This document shows positions 12,868 to 25,000 of a DNA stretch of 64,000 nt, in pieces. The stretch comes from Adineta vaga (taxonomy: Eukaryota; Rotifera): positions 10,540,001 through 10,604,000 of the forward strand of contig CP075497.1 in the NCBI GenBank assembly GCA_021613535.1, in the 5' to 3' direction. Numbering within the stretch: the first letter of the stretch is position 1; each line of letters starts with the position of its first letter. A program made the position numbers and the translations under genes. A model generated the notes under the pieces. That model was not told the origin of the DNA and made no database searches. It was given only the letters and a program-made list of their open reading frames with translations.

Positions 12868-13488
12868 ATGTCATTACGATTATTTAAATTAGCTTTAGAG
12901 GAAAGTCTCAAAAGAGATCCTTTGCCAAACGAAGATAAATGGATATTACAACCATTGCGTAATTATAGTCTTCAAAATGATTATGACTGGTTTGAAGTTT
13001 TGTATCGAACACGAGCATGGTCAGTTTACAAAATATAATGACGAGTAAACTATGAAATCATTCATTGTATTTGCAGGTATCAATGTAAGGGTGGTCATAC
13101 ATGGGAGTCCTCATGGGCTATGATTTTATTTCGCATTCATCTTTATTCTACTAAACATTTCGGAATAATTCGAATGAAGCGTTTTGGTCAACAGTGCAGT
13201 AAATGTGAAGTTGCTGATGAATATTATGTAGGAATGTGTGCACCAAAAGATGTTTGGTATATAATTCAATGTGTTTTGTGTCACCTCTTTCAAAAAGTTT
13301 ATGAGAAAAGAGCAACACGTGATCTCGACGTCTTGAGATATATCATTCCTATAAGCGATGTTCCAAAAACTAATTTTCATGGTATGCCACATAAGAAGGA
13401 ACGTTGTGAAGCATGTGCTGCTGATCGATGTCAAGAAATGTATAAAGAATTGACAAAAAAAGCGTCAAAGTTGGTCATTAAAACCTAA
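12868..13488 (+). CDS. 3CxxC-type zinc-finger protein (RTP-like fold)
   Basis: This 187-residue protein belongs to the 3CxxC zinc-finger group that includes vertebrate receptor-transporting proteins and related invertebrate and fungal proteins. Exon 1 is 12868-13019, a 57-nt intron spans 13020-13076, and exon 2 is 13077-13488; a Trp codon is split across the junction. After an N-terminal segment with WFEVLYRTRAWYQC come CKGGHTWESSWAMILF, then MKRFGQQCSKC, a middle CVLCHLF, and the closing HKKERCEACAADRCQEM. The CxxC pairs, the GHxWxS and FGQQCxxC blocks and the final CEAC are the family signature. There is no C-terminal membrane segment, unlike vertebrate RTPs, so it is probably soluble. Its role here is unknown. 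Confidence 0.85.
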
Positions 13489-14915
13489 ACCTTTCTTATA
13501 TTCTCAAATTTTTATTCTTCAATTCAATTTCAAATCCTAATTCAATCGTCGAACATTTCCAACTATTTATATTCAAACAATGAATTCCTAAAAATAACTT
13601 TCTCCCATTTATTTTTTTAACAATCATGTAATGAATTCTTCAAAAGGTACTAGTGAGCTATCATTCAAATAATTTCTGAAGACAACAGAAGATTGATGCT
13701 TTTCTAAGGACTTTCTGAACTAAAGTTTTTTTTCTTTATTAAATATTTTCTTCAATAAAAAGAGTCAGTGTTTTATGTCCATCCATCAAATTATCTCCGA
13801 TTATTTCTTTATGAAAATAGACCAGAGCATAACAGTCGATTATATTCTTTACCATCAACTCGCTGTACATTACATCATTAAAGATATTGTCAATATTTGA
13901 GAGTAGTCAAACATGTCCATGGTATGAAAAAAAAATCTATAATCTTATTGTCAATATAGTCAATATCTTTTGAACAGATGTCTTTTTAGATAAGATTTGA
14001 GAATGATGAAAAAAAACACCATATCTTTACGGATGTTTTATTAAATTTGAAGCATGATAATTTCAATTGGAAATATTTTAATATTAGAACGTATGCTAGG
14101 CATCTATCCTGAAACTATTTTAGAAGAGAAAAAAATTATATAATATTTGTTCCTGAATGACATGATGTTAGCTATAGGTGGATTATTTTATAATTTTATA
14201 AACTTGGTTATATTTCTCTTCCGTATCGACTGAATAATTGAAGTTTCAGTTGATTTTGATGAAGTGATAATATCTAACAACTCTTTGAAACGATAGTTTT
14301 TCATTTATATGACTTTTTGTGGTTTATTCTATCATATCATAGACATTTGTTTTCTATTTATTCATAGACATGAAGAAAAAAGTATCATTGCTCGATGACA
14401 TATTGAATCTTGAAAATCATGCTTTTCAAAATAATTGATGTGTAAAGAAAAGTAATGAGAAAACGATGTTGTCATACAATATATTATTTCTCTGCTTTGT
14501 CCAAGAACTGCTCAAAACTCTCGTTTTCCTTTTTCTTTCACTTTTTTTTAAAGAGAAAAAAGACGAAGGAGTAGTGTACATGGTAATATTGCAGTACAAT
14601 AATATTTGTGAATGATTTATGACTGGTAGAATATTTCACCTGCGAAGCATAGACATATATATATATATATATACCTACGTAGCAAACGATGTATGATGTA
14701 AGAAAATTGTGAAGAAGAAAAAAAACTGAGCGTGAGAAAAAAGAACAAAGAGAAAAGAGAAATAACAGGTGAAAAAGGTATGTCAATTGTCTAAAGAGGT
14801 TAAATTTGCTCAGTATTCTTTTTATTTCTTCTTTTTTTTCTAACGATTCTTTATTAAATCTGATTTCAAACGATAATAGTCTTTATTTTGATTAATTTAG
14901 AATTTGAAAAACAAA
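13489..14915. other. Non-coding stretch before the kinase gene
   Basis: These 1.4 kb hold the 3' flank of the zinc-finger gene and the 5' flank of the kinase. There is a TA tract at about 14654-14673 and an acceptor-like AG at 14899-14900 before the kinase ATG. No coding sequence is supported. Confidence 0.6.
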
Positions 14916-17312
14916 ATGGTAACACGTACACCAGCACCACAGCCTATAACTCAATTGGAAAATTTTCTTCATGCAGATATCATTTGTTTAACATTAAAAT
15001 TTGGTTTTCAACAAAAATCATTTAAATATCCAGTAAATGATACGACAAGTACGATTATCGAAAGAATCTATCGCGATGCCGAAACTTGGCTACGATCGAT
15101 ATTAATTAATACAAAAAATCTACAACTAGTTGAACGTTATACACTTTATCTTTTCCGCATTCCATCATCGGATTTGACAATGGTACCAATTGCTCAATTA
15201 TCTGATATTGAACAGAACTCTTTAATTGAACTAGTTGTTGTACCTGTTGAAATCAATCAAAATCCTCATGCTTTATATCGATGTCAATTAAATGTGCCAA
15301 CAAATTGTTCGAAATGTTCACGATTAATTACAGGCATCTATCGGCAAGGATTTCGTTGTCGAAAGTGTCGAATGACTTATCATAAAGATTGTGCACCATT
15401 TTTACTTGATGATTGTCTAGTTCTCACTGATCCGCCATCACCAACACGAAAATCAACATCAACTAGTCTCACGTTTGTTAATCCATTTGTTCAACCTCCT
15501 GTTACATCAGCAAATTCAACAATAACTCCTGGTTCGAAGACTATACCTATTTACAGTCCATCATCCAATACATCGAAAGAAAATGAACAATCAGCTATAG
15601 CAACAACTATTATCGATGAAGGTATCTTTCCTGCATGTATTAGTGGCCGAGATATTTATCAACGATATTTATTTCGTTTAACTCGAGCAACATTAACATT
15701 AACAACAACTTTATTAAATTCCTTATCTCCACAACAACAACAAACACGACAAATAACGGAAACCGATACGTTGATTCCCTTAGCTGATATTAATGATTTG
15801 ATTCTTACGCATTTCATAGATGATCATGATCATATATTTGAAATTCATTTTCAAGGTAAATTTGTCTTATGTGTGGGAAAGAAAAGTGATTCAGATGATT
15901 TACAAATGCAAACTGCACAATTTTATTCATCAGTTCGTGATCAATGGGAAGCATTAACTACAGCTACATCATCACAATCACAAACGCCAGTAGCAACTTC
16001 GCCCGTCCCACCAGTATCAACACCCAGTACAAAATCAACAGGAATTTTGAAACGAAGACAAAGTATCTATCGACGACCAACAAGGAAGAGATAATGAAGA
16101 TAAAGACTTGCATGAATTATATGCATTTACTGGTGAAAAAATTGGTGAAGGTAGGCATAAATTCTTTTTGATATTAAGAAAGATTTATTGATTTTCTTTG
16201 TAAAAAAAATACAGGTCAATTTGGACGTGTTGTCGGTGCTATTCGTAAATCAACAAATCGTAAAGTTGCAATAAAATGTATTGAAAAAGCAAATTGTAGT
16301 GAAGAAGATATTCGACGAACAAATGAAGAAATTGATCATCTTTATAAATTCAATCATGTTAATATTCTTAAACTTGAAGCTTATTTTGAACGTGGTGATG
16401 CTGTATATATTATCACTGAACGAATGGAAACTGATATGTGTAAATATATCATGGAATCATCGAACAAATGGCTCGATGAAAATATGTGTAAAATGTTAAT
16501 TTATCAAGTTATCATTGCATTAAGATATTTACATTCAAATAATTGTGGACATTTAGATGTTAAATGTGAAAATATTCTCATTTCATTTCTTAAACATGTT
16601 CCTACAGCTAATACAAATAAAACACAAACGGCCAAACATAAAACAGAATTACCTTTAGTTAAATTAGCTGATTTTGGTTATTCAAGAATTATTGGTGAAC
16701 ATTCATTTCGAAAGACACGTGTTGGAACAGTATGTATTTGAATGAGACATAGTTTAAAAAAATGTTTTATTGATCTTTGTAACTCTTTGTAGAAAGTCTA
16801 TTGTGCACCGGAAATCTATGGAAGCAAAGAAGGTTACAATCGGTTGGTTGATATGTGGAGTGTTGGTATTGTTCTTTATGCTGCTCTTTCAGGCACACTA
16901 CCTTATGATGAAAAGGATGTTCCTCGTGCAGAAGAAATTGTTCGGAATAAGAAATTAATGTATTCAAATCAACGTTGGCGTGATATAACGGATGAAGCGA
17001 TTGATTTAATTTCAAATAAATTATTAGTTGTTCAACCCTTAACACGTATCCGATCAACAGTAAGTTTTTTTTTCTTTTTGAAGAAATTCATCTTGAAAAT
17101 TATTTCTTGATCGAATCTAGGAAGCATTGTTTCATGCATGGTTTACAGATTTTCATTTATATAAAAATCTTCGTGAAATTGAAAGACGTACAGAACATGA
17201 TTTTTCAACAAAACAACAACAACTTCCATCATCATCAACTTGGCTCACTGGAGAACGGGAAGATCATGTTTGGACAGAATTTAAATCGATGTATGAAAGA
17301 TCGAATGAATGA
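14916..17312 (+). CDS. Protein kinase D-like Ser/Thr kinase with a single C1 domain
   Basis: PKD enzymes are diacylglycerol- and PKC-activated kinases. The first ATG is at 14916. The predicted 716-residue protein has an N-terminal ubiquitin-like region, one C1 domain (PHALYRCQLNVPTNCSKC...CRKCRMTYHKDC, about residues 117-167), a Ser/Thr linker, a PH domain (FPACISGRDIYQRYLFRL to FVLCVGKKSDSDD) and a kinase domain with IGEGQFGRV, VAIKCIEK, HLDVKCEN, LADFGYSR and CAPEIYG. All three core catalytic residues (VAIK Lys, HxD Asp, DFG Asp) are present, although HRD reads HLD. The second C1 domain of typical PKDs is absent. Exons: 14916-16026, 16085-16150, 16215-16729, 16793-17059, 17121-17312. The first junction is weak: without a 58-nt intron of poor consensus (GTACAA...CAACAAG, 16027-16084) the frame breaks before the kinase domain. 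Confidence 0.85.
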
Positions 17313-18281
17313 TAGGAAGAATCAAATTGTTTATTTGATTGACAATGACTTATTAAGATACAATAAATATCTGTTGTTGCAATATGTATCTGCCTTTTGT
17401 TTTTGCTAAACATCTAAGCTATTTCTTTTTCTGTCTATATTCAATATTTAAGATTTAATCAGGAGTGCAAGTCTTATCATATTATTCTTCAATTTAATTA
17501 AATGTTTTGCCAATAGTGCTTTATCAAATTCTTGATTCATGTATAATAGAACACAATTCATATCTGATAAGAATAAGTCGCTTTTCTAGTAACTTCGATA
17601 TAACAGAAGTTCATGCCTTCTTTTCTACAATTGCTGTAGTTACTTTCATAAATAACAAATGACATTAGATAGAACTATAAGGATATATATATACTTGTCA
17701 ACATACAAAAGTGTTTAATATAGTTTTATTTCAATTCATTACGTATTCTAAACAGACTGTTGTCTCATTTTGAGAAAGCATATTTAGTATGCACAGAAGA
17801 TTCAATCATGTTATTGCTATGAATTTGTAAATGTAATTAATTTTATTGATAGAATGCATTAACTAAAATATTAATAAGTGTAGTATATGACATCTATCAG
17901 AGGAACTGATGTTTAAATACTTAGGTATATGATATACTCTATTGTCGTTTGGACTATTAGTAAAGAATTGATTTGTATTATTTTGGAAAGATAAATCGAA
18001 CTGTTTTTGACGTAATTCAAAATAATCATGACAAGAATTTAGTACTCAATATATTCGCTATCATTGAGTTCGGAAGAGAGAATTTTATCTGAACGATGAC
18101 TTCCTACATAAGTATTAAGTTATTACAAGAACTTTCGACGAATGCATGAAATGTTCAACGAAAAGTATCTATATTTGACTATAATTGACTGTGAAACTAA
18201 ACTATATAATTTCAAACACGCAATTTTAAGAATACAATCCTGATACATTATAAGAAATTTAAAAAGAGAAGATATTTTTTA
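17313..18281. other. Intergenic between convergent genes
   Basis: The kinase and the ART/TPR gene end tail to tail here. The 1 kb is AT-rich with no coding potential I can support; it should hold both 3' UTRs. Confidence 0.6.
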
Positions 18282-20855
18282 CTATGAAGAAGCACGTCTT
18301 TCTCGTAATTGATTAACATATTCTCGATATCGTCTTGTTTGAGAATGATTAGGTCCGAATGCTTGATGAATAATATCAAGCGCTCGTTTTGCATGTTCTA
18401 TTGCTTGTTCCACTTGTTTACTAGCATTGAATGCTACAGCCATATTACTGATTGTAATAGCTATGGACGGATGATTATGAGGAAGATATTTCTCTTCGAT
18501 TTCTAACGTTTTTCGATAGTATAATAAAGCATTGGGATAATCTCCAATCAATCGATAGATTTCACCCATATTATTATGTGTTGCTGCAAGATTCAATGGA
18601 TTTATAGAAGGTAATTTCTCTAGAATTTCGACTGCTTTTTTGTATTGGCAGAGTGCTTCGGAATAATCTCCATTTAAATCATGAATGGTACCCATATTAT
18701 TATAAATAGTAGCCATCAATGGATGATCTGATGGAAGAGATTTCTGCCATATTTGCAATGTTTTTTCATAAAACGTAATTGCTTGTGAATAGTCACCTAT
18801 AGATTGATATACACCACCTAAATTATTATATGTCAATGCTAACAATGAATGATCTAATGGAAAAGCTTTCTCTTCGATTTGTAATGCTTTGCTATAATAC
18901 AACTGTGCATTCGGATAATCATCCATCATACGATATGCTAATCCAATATTGTTGTATGTTGTTGCTAACACGAGTTGATTTGATGATCGAATTTTCTGTT
19001 GAATTTTTAATGCTTTTTCGTAATAGGAAAGTGAAGTTGTATAATTACCTTGAAATTGATACACATCGCCAATATTACTGAAGGTAATTGCAATGGATGA
19101 ATGGTTTGGTACGAGAGTTTCTCTTTGAATTTTTAATGCTTTTTGATAATGTAATAGTGCATCAGAATATTGTCCGGTCAGACAATGGATTGCACCGAGA
19201 TTATTGTAAGTCAAAGCGAAAGACGGATGATCAGTTGAAAGTGAAGATTTTTGAATTTCATGAACTTTTTCATAAAAAGAAAGTGCAGTTTTATAATCAC
19301 CTTTTGCTTCGTGTATAGTACCAATATTACTGTACAAAGTTGTTAATGATATATGATCTGCTGAAGATAATTTCTCTCGAATTTCTAATGCTTTTTCACA
19401 ATAGGAGAGCGCATTATTATAATCTCCCATCGATCGATATGTCATTGCAATATTATTATAAAGTATTGCTAATGATGGATGATTGAAAGTTAAACATTCG
19501 TCTTGAATTTTAAGAATTTGTTGATAATTCAATAGAGCATTAGAATATTCTCCCATCGAATCATATATTAAACCAATATTATTACAAATCGATCGATCTT
19601 GATGACGTCTATTCGTCATTTCAGTAAAATTCTTCAACATATATATTGCTTTATCAAATTCATCCATTTTAAATAGTATTCCTATTAATGATCGCCAACC
19701 AGTTGCATACATCATTTCATTGCTTACGTGTTCAGTTATTATTTCCAATCGTTGATGAATATCATTCGTTAATGTTAACTTCACTTTCCATAATTGATCT
19801 TCAACTTCTGTTATTTCACTAATTCTAAATATTGTATGTGTAGAAAATAAAACGAAACTTCCTGTTTCGAAATAATAACTACTATCATCTAGATAAGCAT
19901 ATGGAATTGAACAAATACATGGATCGATTTCCATTTCAAATAGAATTCGAATATTTTGTTTATCAGATCGAGTCGAACGAAGAGCTACGTCTCGATTTGT
20001 ACTTGTCAATAGAAAATGATGAAAACTATAAAGACTACCTTTTTTATGTTTGATACATTGTTGAAAATCATCAGGAGACATTTGTTCACTATGATAAACA
20101 GTAAATTTTGTCGTTTGATATGTCTCAGAATGGATTTGTTTAATTTCTCGATGAAGATCTCGTAGAAAGATGCCAAATTTAATCATCATATCAATATTTT
20201 GTGTTATTAAAGCATCCTTTATCAAAACTGGAATGTTCGATTGTTGTATGAACCACCAAATTGGTGAATATCGATGATAATGTTGTTCAAATTCATGACA
20301 AAAACTAAATGTTTCTTTCTTTCCTCTTTCATCATATTCAAGTTGAAAAATCATATCTGTCAGTAATTTTGAATATACATAGGATGAATAATTTTCATCA
20401 ATATCATCGTCAAGTTGAGTAAGAATATTTGACGAACCAATTCGACGTTTAAACGCAGAAGAAATTTGTTCGATTTCTGGAAATATTCCATGTAATTTAC
20501 TACATTCATTCAGACACGATTGTTCTTCAGATAATGAATTAGCAAATACGAAAACTGAATCAATTTGTGATGTTTCTTCAATACATCTTATCAAATTTCG
20601 AAGTGATTGAGCATGAAACAAATCATTTATAATCAAGAATACATGTTTATTTGTGATTGTTTGAAGAAAATCAATACATTGATCAATATTAAGACATGTT
20701 TTAATCGAATCGATAAAATGATGAGTAGTCTTGAAGAGAATTCTTGCGTGTTGAATTGTATGACTCACATTCGAATCTAACCATAGAATAACATAATGTT
20801 TAATAAATTCATGAGATTCCATCTGAATAGATTCGATATTGGGAGATTTTATCAT
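18282..20855 (-). CDS. ADP-ribosyltransferase-like domain plus ten TPR repeats (single exon)
   Basis: This 857-residue intronless protein has three parts. Residues 1-240 form an alpha/beta region (HYVILWLDSNV, HVFLIINDLF, SVFVFANSL) like the N-terminus I associate with bdelloid ART proteins. Residues about 245-350 resemble an arginine-type ADP-ribosyltransferase: TVYHSEQMSPDDFQ, GSLYSFHHFLLTSTNR, ILFEMEIDP, GSFVLFSTHTIFRI. Residues about 420-850 are ten tandem 42-residue kinesin-light-chain-type TPRs of the form YNNIGxxYxxxGDYxxAxxYYxKAL. Active family members have TVYRG and (E)xEVLF; here the Arg is His (about residue 255) and the Glu before VLF is Phe (about 334), so NAD-transfer activity is doubtful. 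The repeats suggest a protein-binding scaffold. It is flanked by about 1 kb of non-coding sequence on each side. Confidence 0.85.
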   Translation of the reverse strand: MIKSPNIESIQMESHEFIKHYVILWLDSNVSHTIQHARILFKTTHHFIDSIKTCLNIDQCIDFLQTITNKHVFLIINDLFHAQSLRNLIRCIEETSQIDSVFVFANSLSEEQSCLNECSKLHGIFPEIEQISSAFKRRIGSSNILTQLDDDIDENYSSYVYSKLLTDMIFQLEYDERGKKETFSFCHEFEQHYHRYSPIWWFIQQSNIPVLIKDALITQNIDMMIKFGIFLRDLHREIKQIHSETYQTTKFTVYHSEQMSPDDFQQCIKHKKGSLYSFHHFLLTSTNRDVALRSTRSDKQNIRILFEMEIDPCICSIPYAYLDDSSYYFETGSFVLFSTHTIFRISEITEVEDQLWKVKLTLTNDIHQRLEIITEHVSNEMMYATGWRSLIGILFKMDEFDKAIYMLKNFTEMTNRRHQDRSICNNIGLIYDSMGEYSNALLNYQQILKIQDECLTFNHPSLAILYNNIAMTYRSMGDYNNALSYCEKALEIREKLSSADHISLTTLYSNIGTIHEAKGDYKTALSFYEKVHEIQKSSLSTDHPSFALTYNNLGAIHCLTGQYSDALLHYQKALKIQRETLVPNHSSIAITFSNIGDVYQFQGNYTTSLSYYEKALKIQQKIRSSNQLVLATTYNNIGLAYRMMDDYPNAQLYYSKALQIEEKAFPLDHSLLALTYNNLGGVYQSIGDYSQAITFYEKTLQIWQKSLPSDHPLMATIYNNMGTIHDLNGDYSEALCQYKKAVEILEKLPSINPLNLAATHNNMGEIYRLIGDYPNALLYYRKTLEIEEKYLPHNHPSIAITISNMAVAFNASKQVEQAIEHAKRALDIIHQAFGPNHSQTRRYREYVNQLRERRASS
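18290..19585 (-). repeat. Ten tandem 126-bp TPR-coding units
   Basis: The DNA repeats with a period of 126 bp (42 codons), seen as recurring ATTATTGTAA/ATATTATT and GCTTTTTCATAATA blocks on the plus strand. Units have diverged, so this is an old duplication array kept as protein repeats rather than a recent satellite. Confidence 0.75.
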
Positions 20856-22089
20856 TGTACAAGAATGTATATGTGTTTTTTGTTGATTAACACAGTTGGT
20901 TTTCTTTCAAACTTGGAAGATTCGTTTTTTCCACCTATGTTTGTCATCATCGTCATCGTCACCGCACATTGTAATTCAAAGGAAGAAAAGAAAGGCTTTT
21001 TCTTCTACTTCTGTTGACTTTGTTTTCAATGAAAGTAAAGAAAGTAAAAAACAATGCTCTGTGATCTATAAACGTCACTTTAAAGATGCGATATATTAAT
21101 ATATCTTTCACCTTATAAAAATTGATAAAAAAAAACCACTTCGGAAGGAAATAGTCTGATCAAATTTTTTTCCATCTGATTATATGGGTTGTGTATATGT
21201 CAAGATAAAATAAACATGACATTTATATTAACTTGATCTATTAGTTGTCAAGAAATAATTAAGTCTATCAAAAACTACTCGACGTTATGTTTACCTTGAA
21301 CTTTGACAACAAATTTAATTATACTTATAACTCCATCAATGATTAAATCAAATATACTGTCAAAAATATTAGATAATCACGAGCCAAATAATATTATGAT
21401 ATATGATAGAGTAAGGAAAATAGAAACGGAAAAAAAATGATTGATGAATATCACATTTCTGTCATACGTATCCGTTTCCATGTATCATTATTCATTCGAA
21501 CGATGATTATCTATCCTTTTTTTTTCATTAAAAAAAGAAAGGATTTTTTTCTAGTAATAACTTCATCAAAAATACAGTTACGGTTGAATAATTTCGTATG
21601 CTACACAAGAAAAAATGACATTGATTCTCTTGAGATAAATCACTCACATATAACCTTCACTATCTCTTGATTAATCAGTATTTAGGATCGAATAAAATAC
21701 AAAATAATAAATTAATCCATAATAAAACATGTTACCATACTCGATCTATTATTTATAAAAAATCGCTCACAAAAGAATAATTTATCTTCCTTTCTTTTTT
21801 GTATATAATCTCTCGACATCATTGTTCATATATATATATGCTTCGAAAAAGAAAAAAAATGGAAAACAACAATCAAACCAAAAGAAGAAGAAAAAAACAG
21901 AAATAGGAAAACTCTCTTCCTCTCGCGTACCAAATACACATATAAACACACGCACACACATGTTCTGTACAAAAGATGACACACATACTAACAGGCACAA
22001 GTTGGAAAGATGAAGAGAAAAAACGGAGAAAAGAATAAAATGTGTATCATACAAAGAGAGAAGGAAAAAACACACATATGAAATCTTCA
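20856..22089. other. Intergenic, ART/TPR promoter side
   Basis: This 1.2 kb separates the ART/TPR start from the nesprin stop. It is AT-rich with A and T runs. No gene is supported; open frames at 20896-21099 and 21782-22093 are low-complexity. Confidence 0.6.
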
Positions 22090-25000
22090 TCAAATTGTTG
22101 GTATGCCTTCATATTCAATACAAATGATTTTTCGAAAAACTGTTCGAATGATAGTTGACTTTGAACACGCATCAAGTCGATTGAAATAGACAAAAAATAA
22201 AAGAAGTAAAATTAAAAGACCAAGCAAAAGAGAACGAAACCATGTTTGCTTTAATCGATCCCAATAGGAAGTTCTCGGTAGAATTTTCGTTGCTTTTGTT
22301 TCATTGGTTGGAGATTTGGCTGAATTGAGACGATGAAGAAGTCTTGATTGAGATGTTTCATCGATAATTGAATCTGTTGATACAGGTGGAAAGAGAAGTT
22401 TTGAATTATCATTAAGAGTTTGATGAGTATAGATTGTTGATGATGAAGATGAAGCGGGAAGAGATGTTCGATCATACTCAATACCACTATCAATTTGTTG
22501 AAATTTATTTCGTTGATGATCAGTTCTTGACGTTGATGATGACGTTGCTGTTGTTTTACTTGAATTCACCGGTTTACTGGATTCATCGTCAGATGATTCA
22601 TGTATTTTATAATAATGATCTGTTGATTGTTGAGTATTTATTGTTGATTGAGGATTTTGATGATGACGATGATGATATTCAGTATCTGTTGTGGTTTGTG
22701 TATCATTTGTACGTTCATAAAAAACAGGTTTAGTTACTTCAACAACTGTTTCAATATATAAAACTTTACAGTCATCAGATATTAGGAAGTTGTCGAACTT
22801 TGTTTATTTGACGTTTCATTATCTAAATTTTCTTCAAGGTAACAAAACAAAAAAGAAATTAATTAAAAGCATAAATAATCGATTTGTAACTTACGGTTGG
22901 AATCGTTTAACGTTGTTCGATTTTCAGTTGTTCGTCGATATTTTTTATGCCGTGTATTTTGTTGGGTAGAATATTGTAGAGGAGTTGTTGTTGATGATGA
23001 TAAGGAAGATGAAGTATGAAATATAGATGAATTATTATTATTTAAGTTAATTGATCCATCAAATGAAACATGTTTAGATTGACTTTTTCGAACAAATTCA
23101 TTTAACATTTTTCTATATAGATCAAGTTTACATTCACAATGATTTTTGATTTTCAAATGTAAATTCGTCGTAGGATGAATAGTTGAACGTGTTAAATGAT
23201 TGATTAATTGTTCATATTTATCCATTAATCTTTGAATATCTTGATATTCAATCTATTAGAAATAGAAAGAAGAATTGACACGTGGATTAGAGTATGAAAT
23301 TATTTTTCAATTACTTGGTAATTGTTATTGTATTCACATGAAGTCAATTTTTGTTCAATCTGTGTTTCAATAGGAATAAGATTGTCGATCAGTTTTGATA
23401 GTGTACGTAATTGACTTTGATAAGTGTCCATTCTAAATTGAATAGAAAAAAACGATGGGCGGAGGACGTAAAGAGAACATGTTCGAATGAAAACAATAAC
23501 AAACTTACTTATCGGTCAGTTGGTCAAGTGTCAGACGACAACTATGTAAATGTTCATCAATATTCGACGATGATGGACCATCGAAATGCGACATTCGATA
23601 TTCGTTCAGATGTTCTTCGGCAAGGAGTATATCAGAACGATATGAACCAATTTTCTATATAAGAAAAAGAAGAATATCAAGAAAAGATTCTATGAAGTTT
23701 CGTTTTTCGTACTTGTCGAGAATCTTTTTCTGATTCAATTTCGTAATTAATTCGTCGCATAATTTCAATTAAAGAACTATCATTTAACCAAGGATGTTGA
23801 TGATTACAAGCGGAATTAATACGAGATAATTCTTCGTCTAAACGTAATTTCAATTTAATAATCTCTTGCGAAATATATAGTAATTGACGAGCTTGTATTC
23901 GATCATCATTAACTTGTTGTCGCATGTCATGCCAACCAGAGAGATATGCTGCAAAAAAGAGAAGATTAATAGTAAAAGGTTAAAAAACACAAAAAAAGAT
24001 ATTACAAGCATCTGGTATTCATATCATACCATCTACGATTATTATTTTGGTTACAAAACTTCCGTATAAACTAGAAAATGACTATCTGATAACCATTATC
24101 TAATGTCTGTATATATATATAAATCTATGAACCCAAACAAGAAAAGATCAATCCATACAATAGATCAATATACATAACAGGTAACTTCTTGCGGGTGTAA
24201 CATGAGATTTATATACATAGATACATTGTATATAAACAAGAAAGGATTAATCAACTGAGATATGACGAAAAAAAAGAACGAAGAATGAAAGAGTGTATTG
24301 TCACCTGCATAGATGATCAGTCAAGAATTAGAAATGAATGTATTTCTCAAGATCAACAATTAAATCGGCTTAACATTTGCCTTTTCCCCCTCAACATAAC
24401 AGTAAATTGATCTTCTTTCTTCCGTGATGTAATCTAATCAGAAACTTACACGATTATTGTCGAGTTATAAAGTTGAATCTGATGCTACAGAACGTGTGCA
24501 CGTAAAGTATGATTATGAATGGAAAAAAACGGTTTTTTTCCTCCGCCATCCTCCTCTCTCTCATTCTCTGTTAGAAGTAATAAGGATGTGGTCGTGTTTT
24601 TGTTGTTTCTCTTTTCTTTTATCGAAGGACACAATACTTACTACATCGAACGAACGATACAAAAAAAAAGAGAAGAGAAAGAAAGACAAGAAAAGCATGC
24701 AATAAGAACGAAAGAAACAAGATCGCGATCGTCTATATGCATTCACATGAAAGGATGACATTGTGCAATGTCTTACTCGATTGAAAAAAACAAACATCAT
24801 CGTCAAAATCTATAAATCTTGAACAATTACCATCATTCTTGAGTAGTACGCAACAAATGTTTGTCGTTCCAAGGTAAATGATAGTAGTACTATGAGCGTG
24901 TTGAATTTATGATCATTCACTTCTGAACGCAATGAAGAAAAGAATGTGATATGCGTCCTGTTTATATATTTATATATAGGTGCACTCTATTGTAGTCAAG

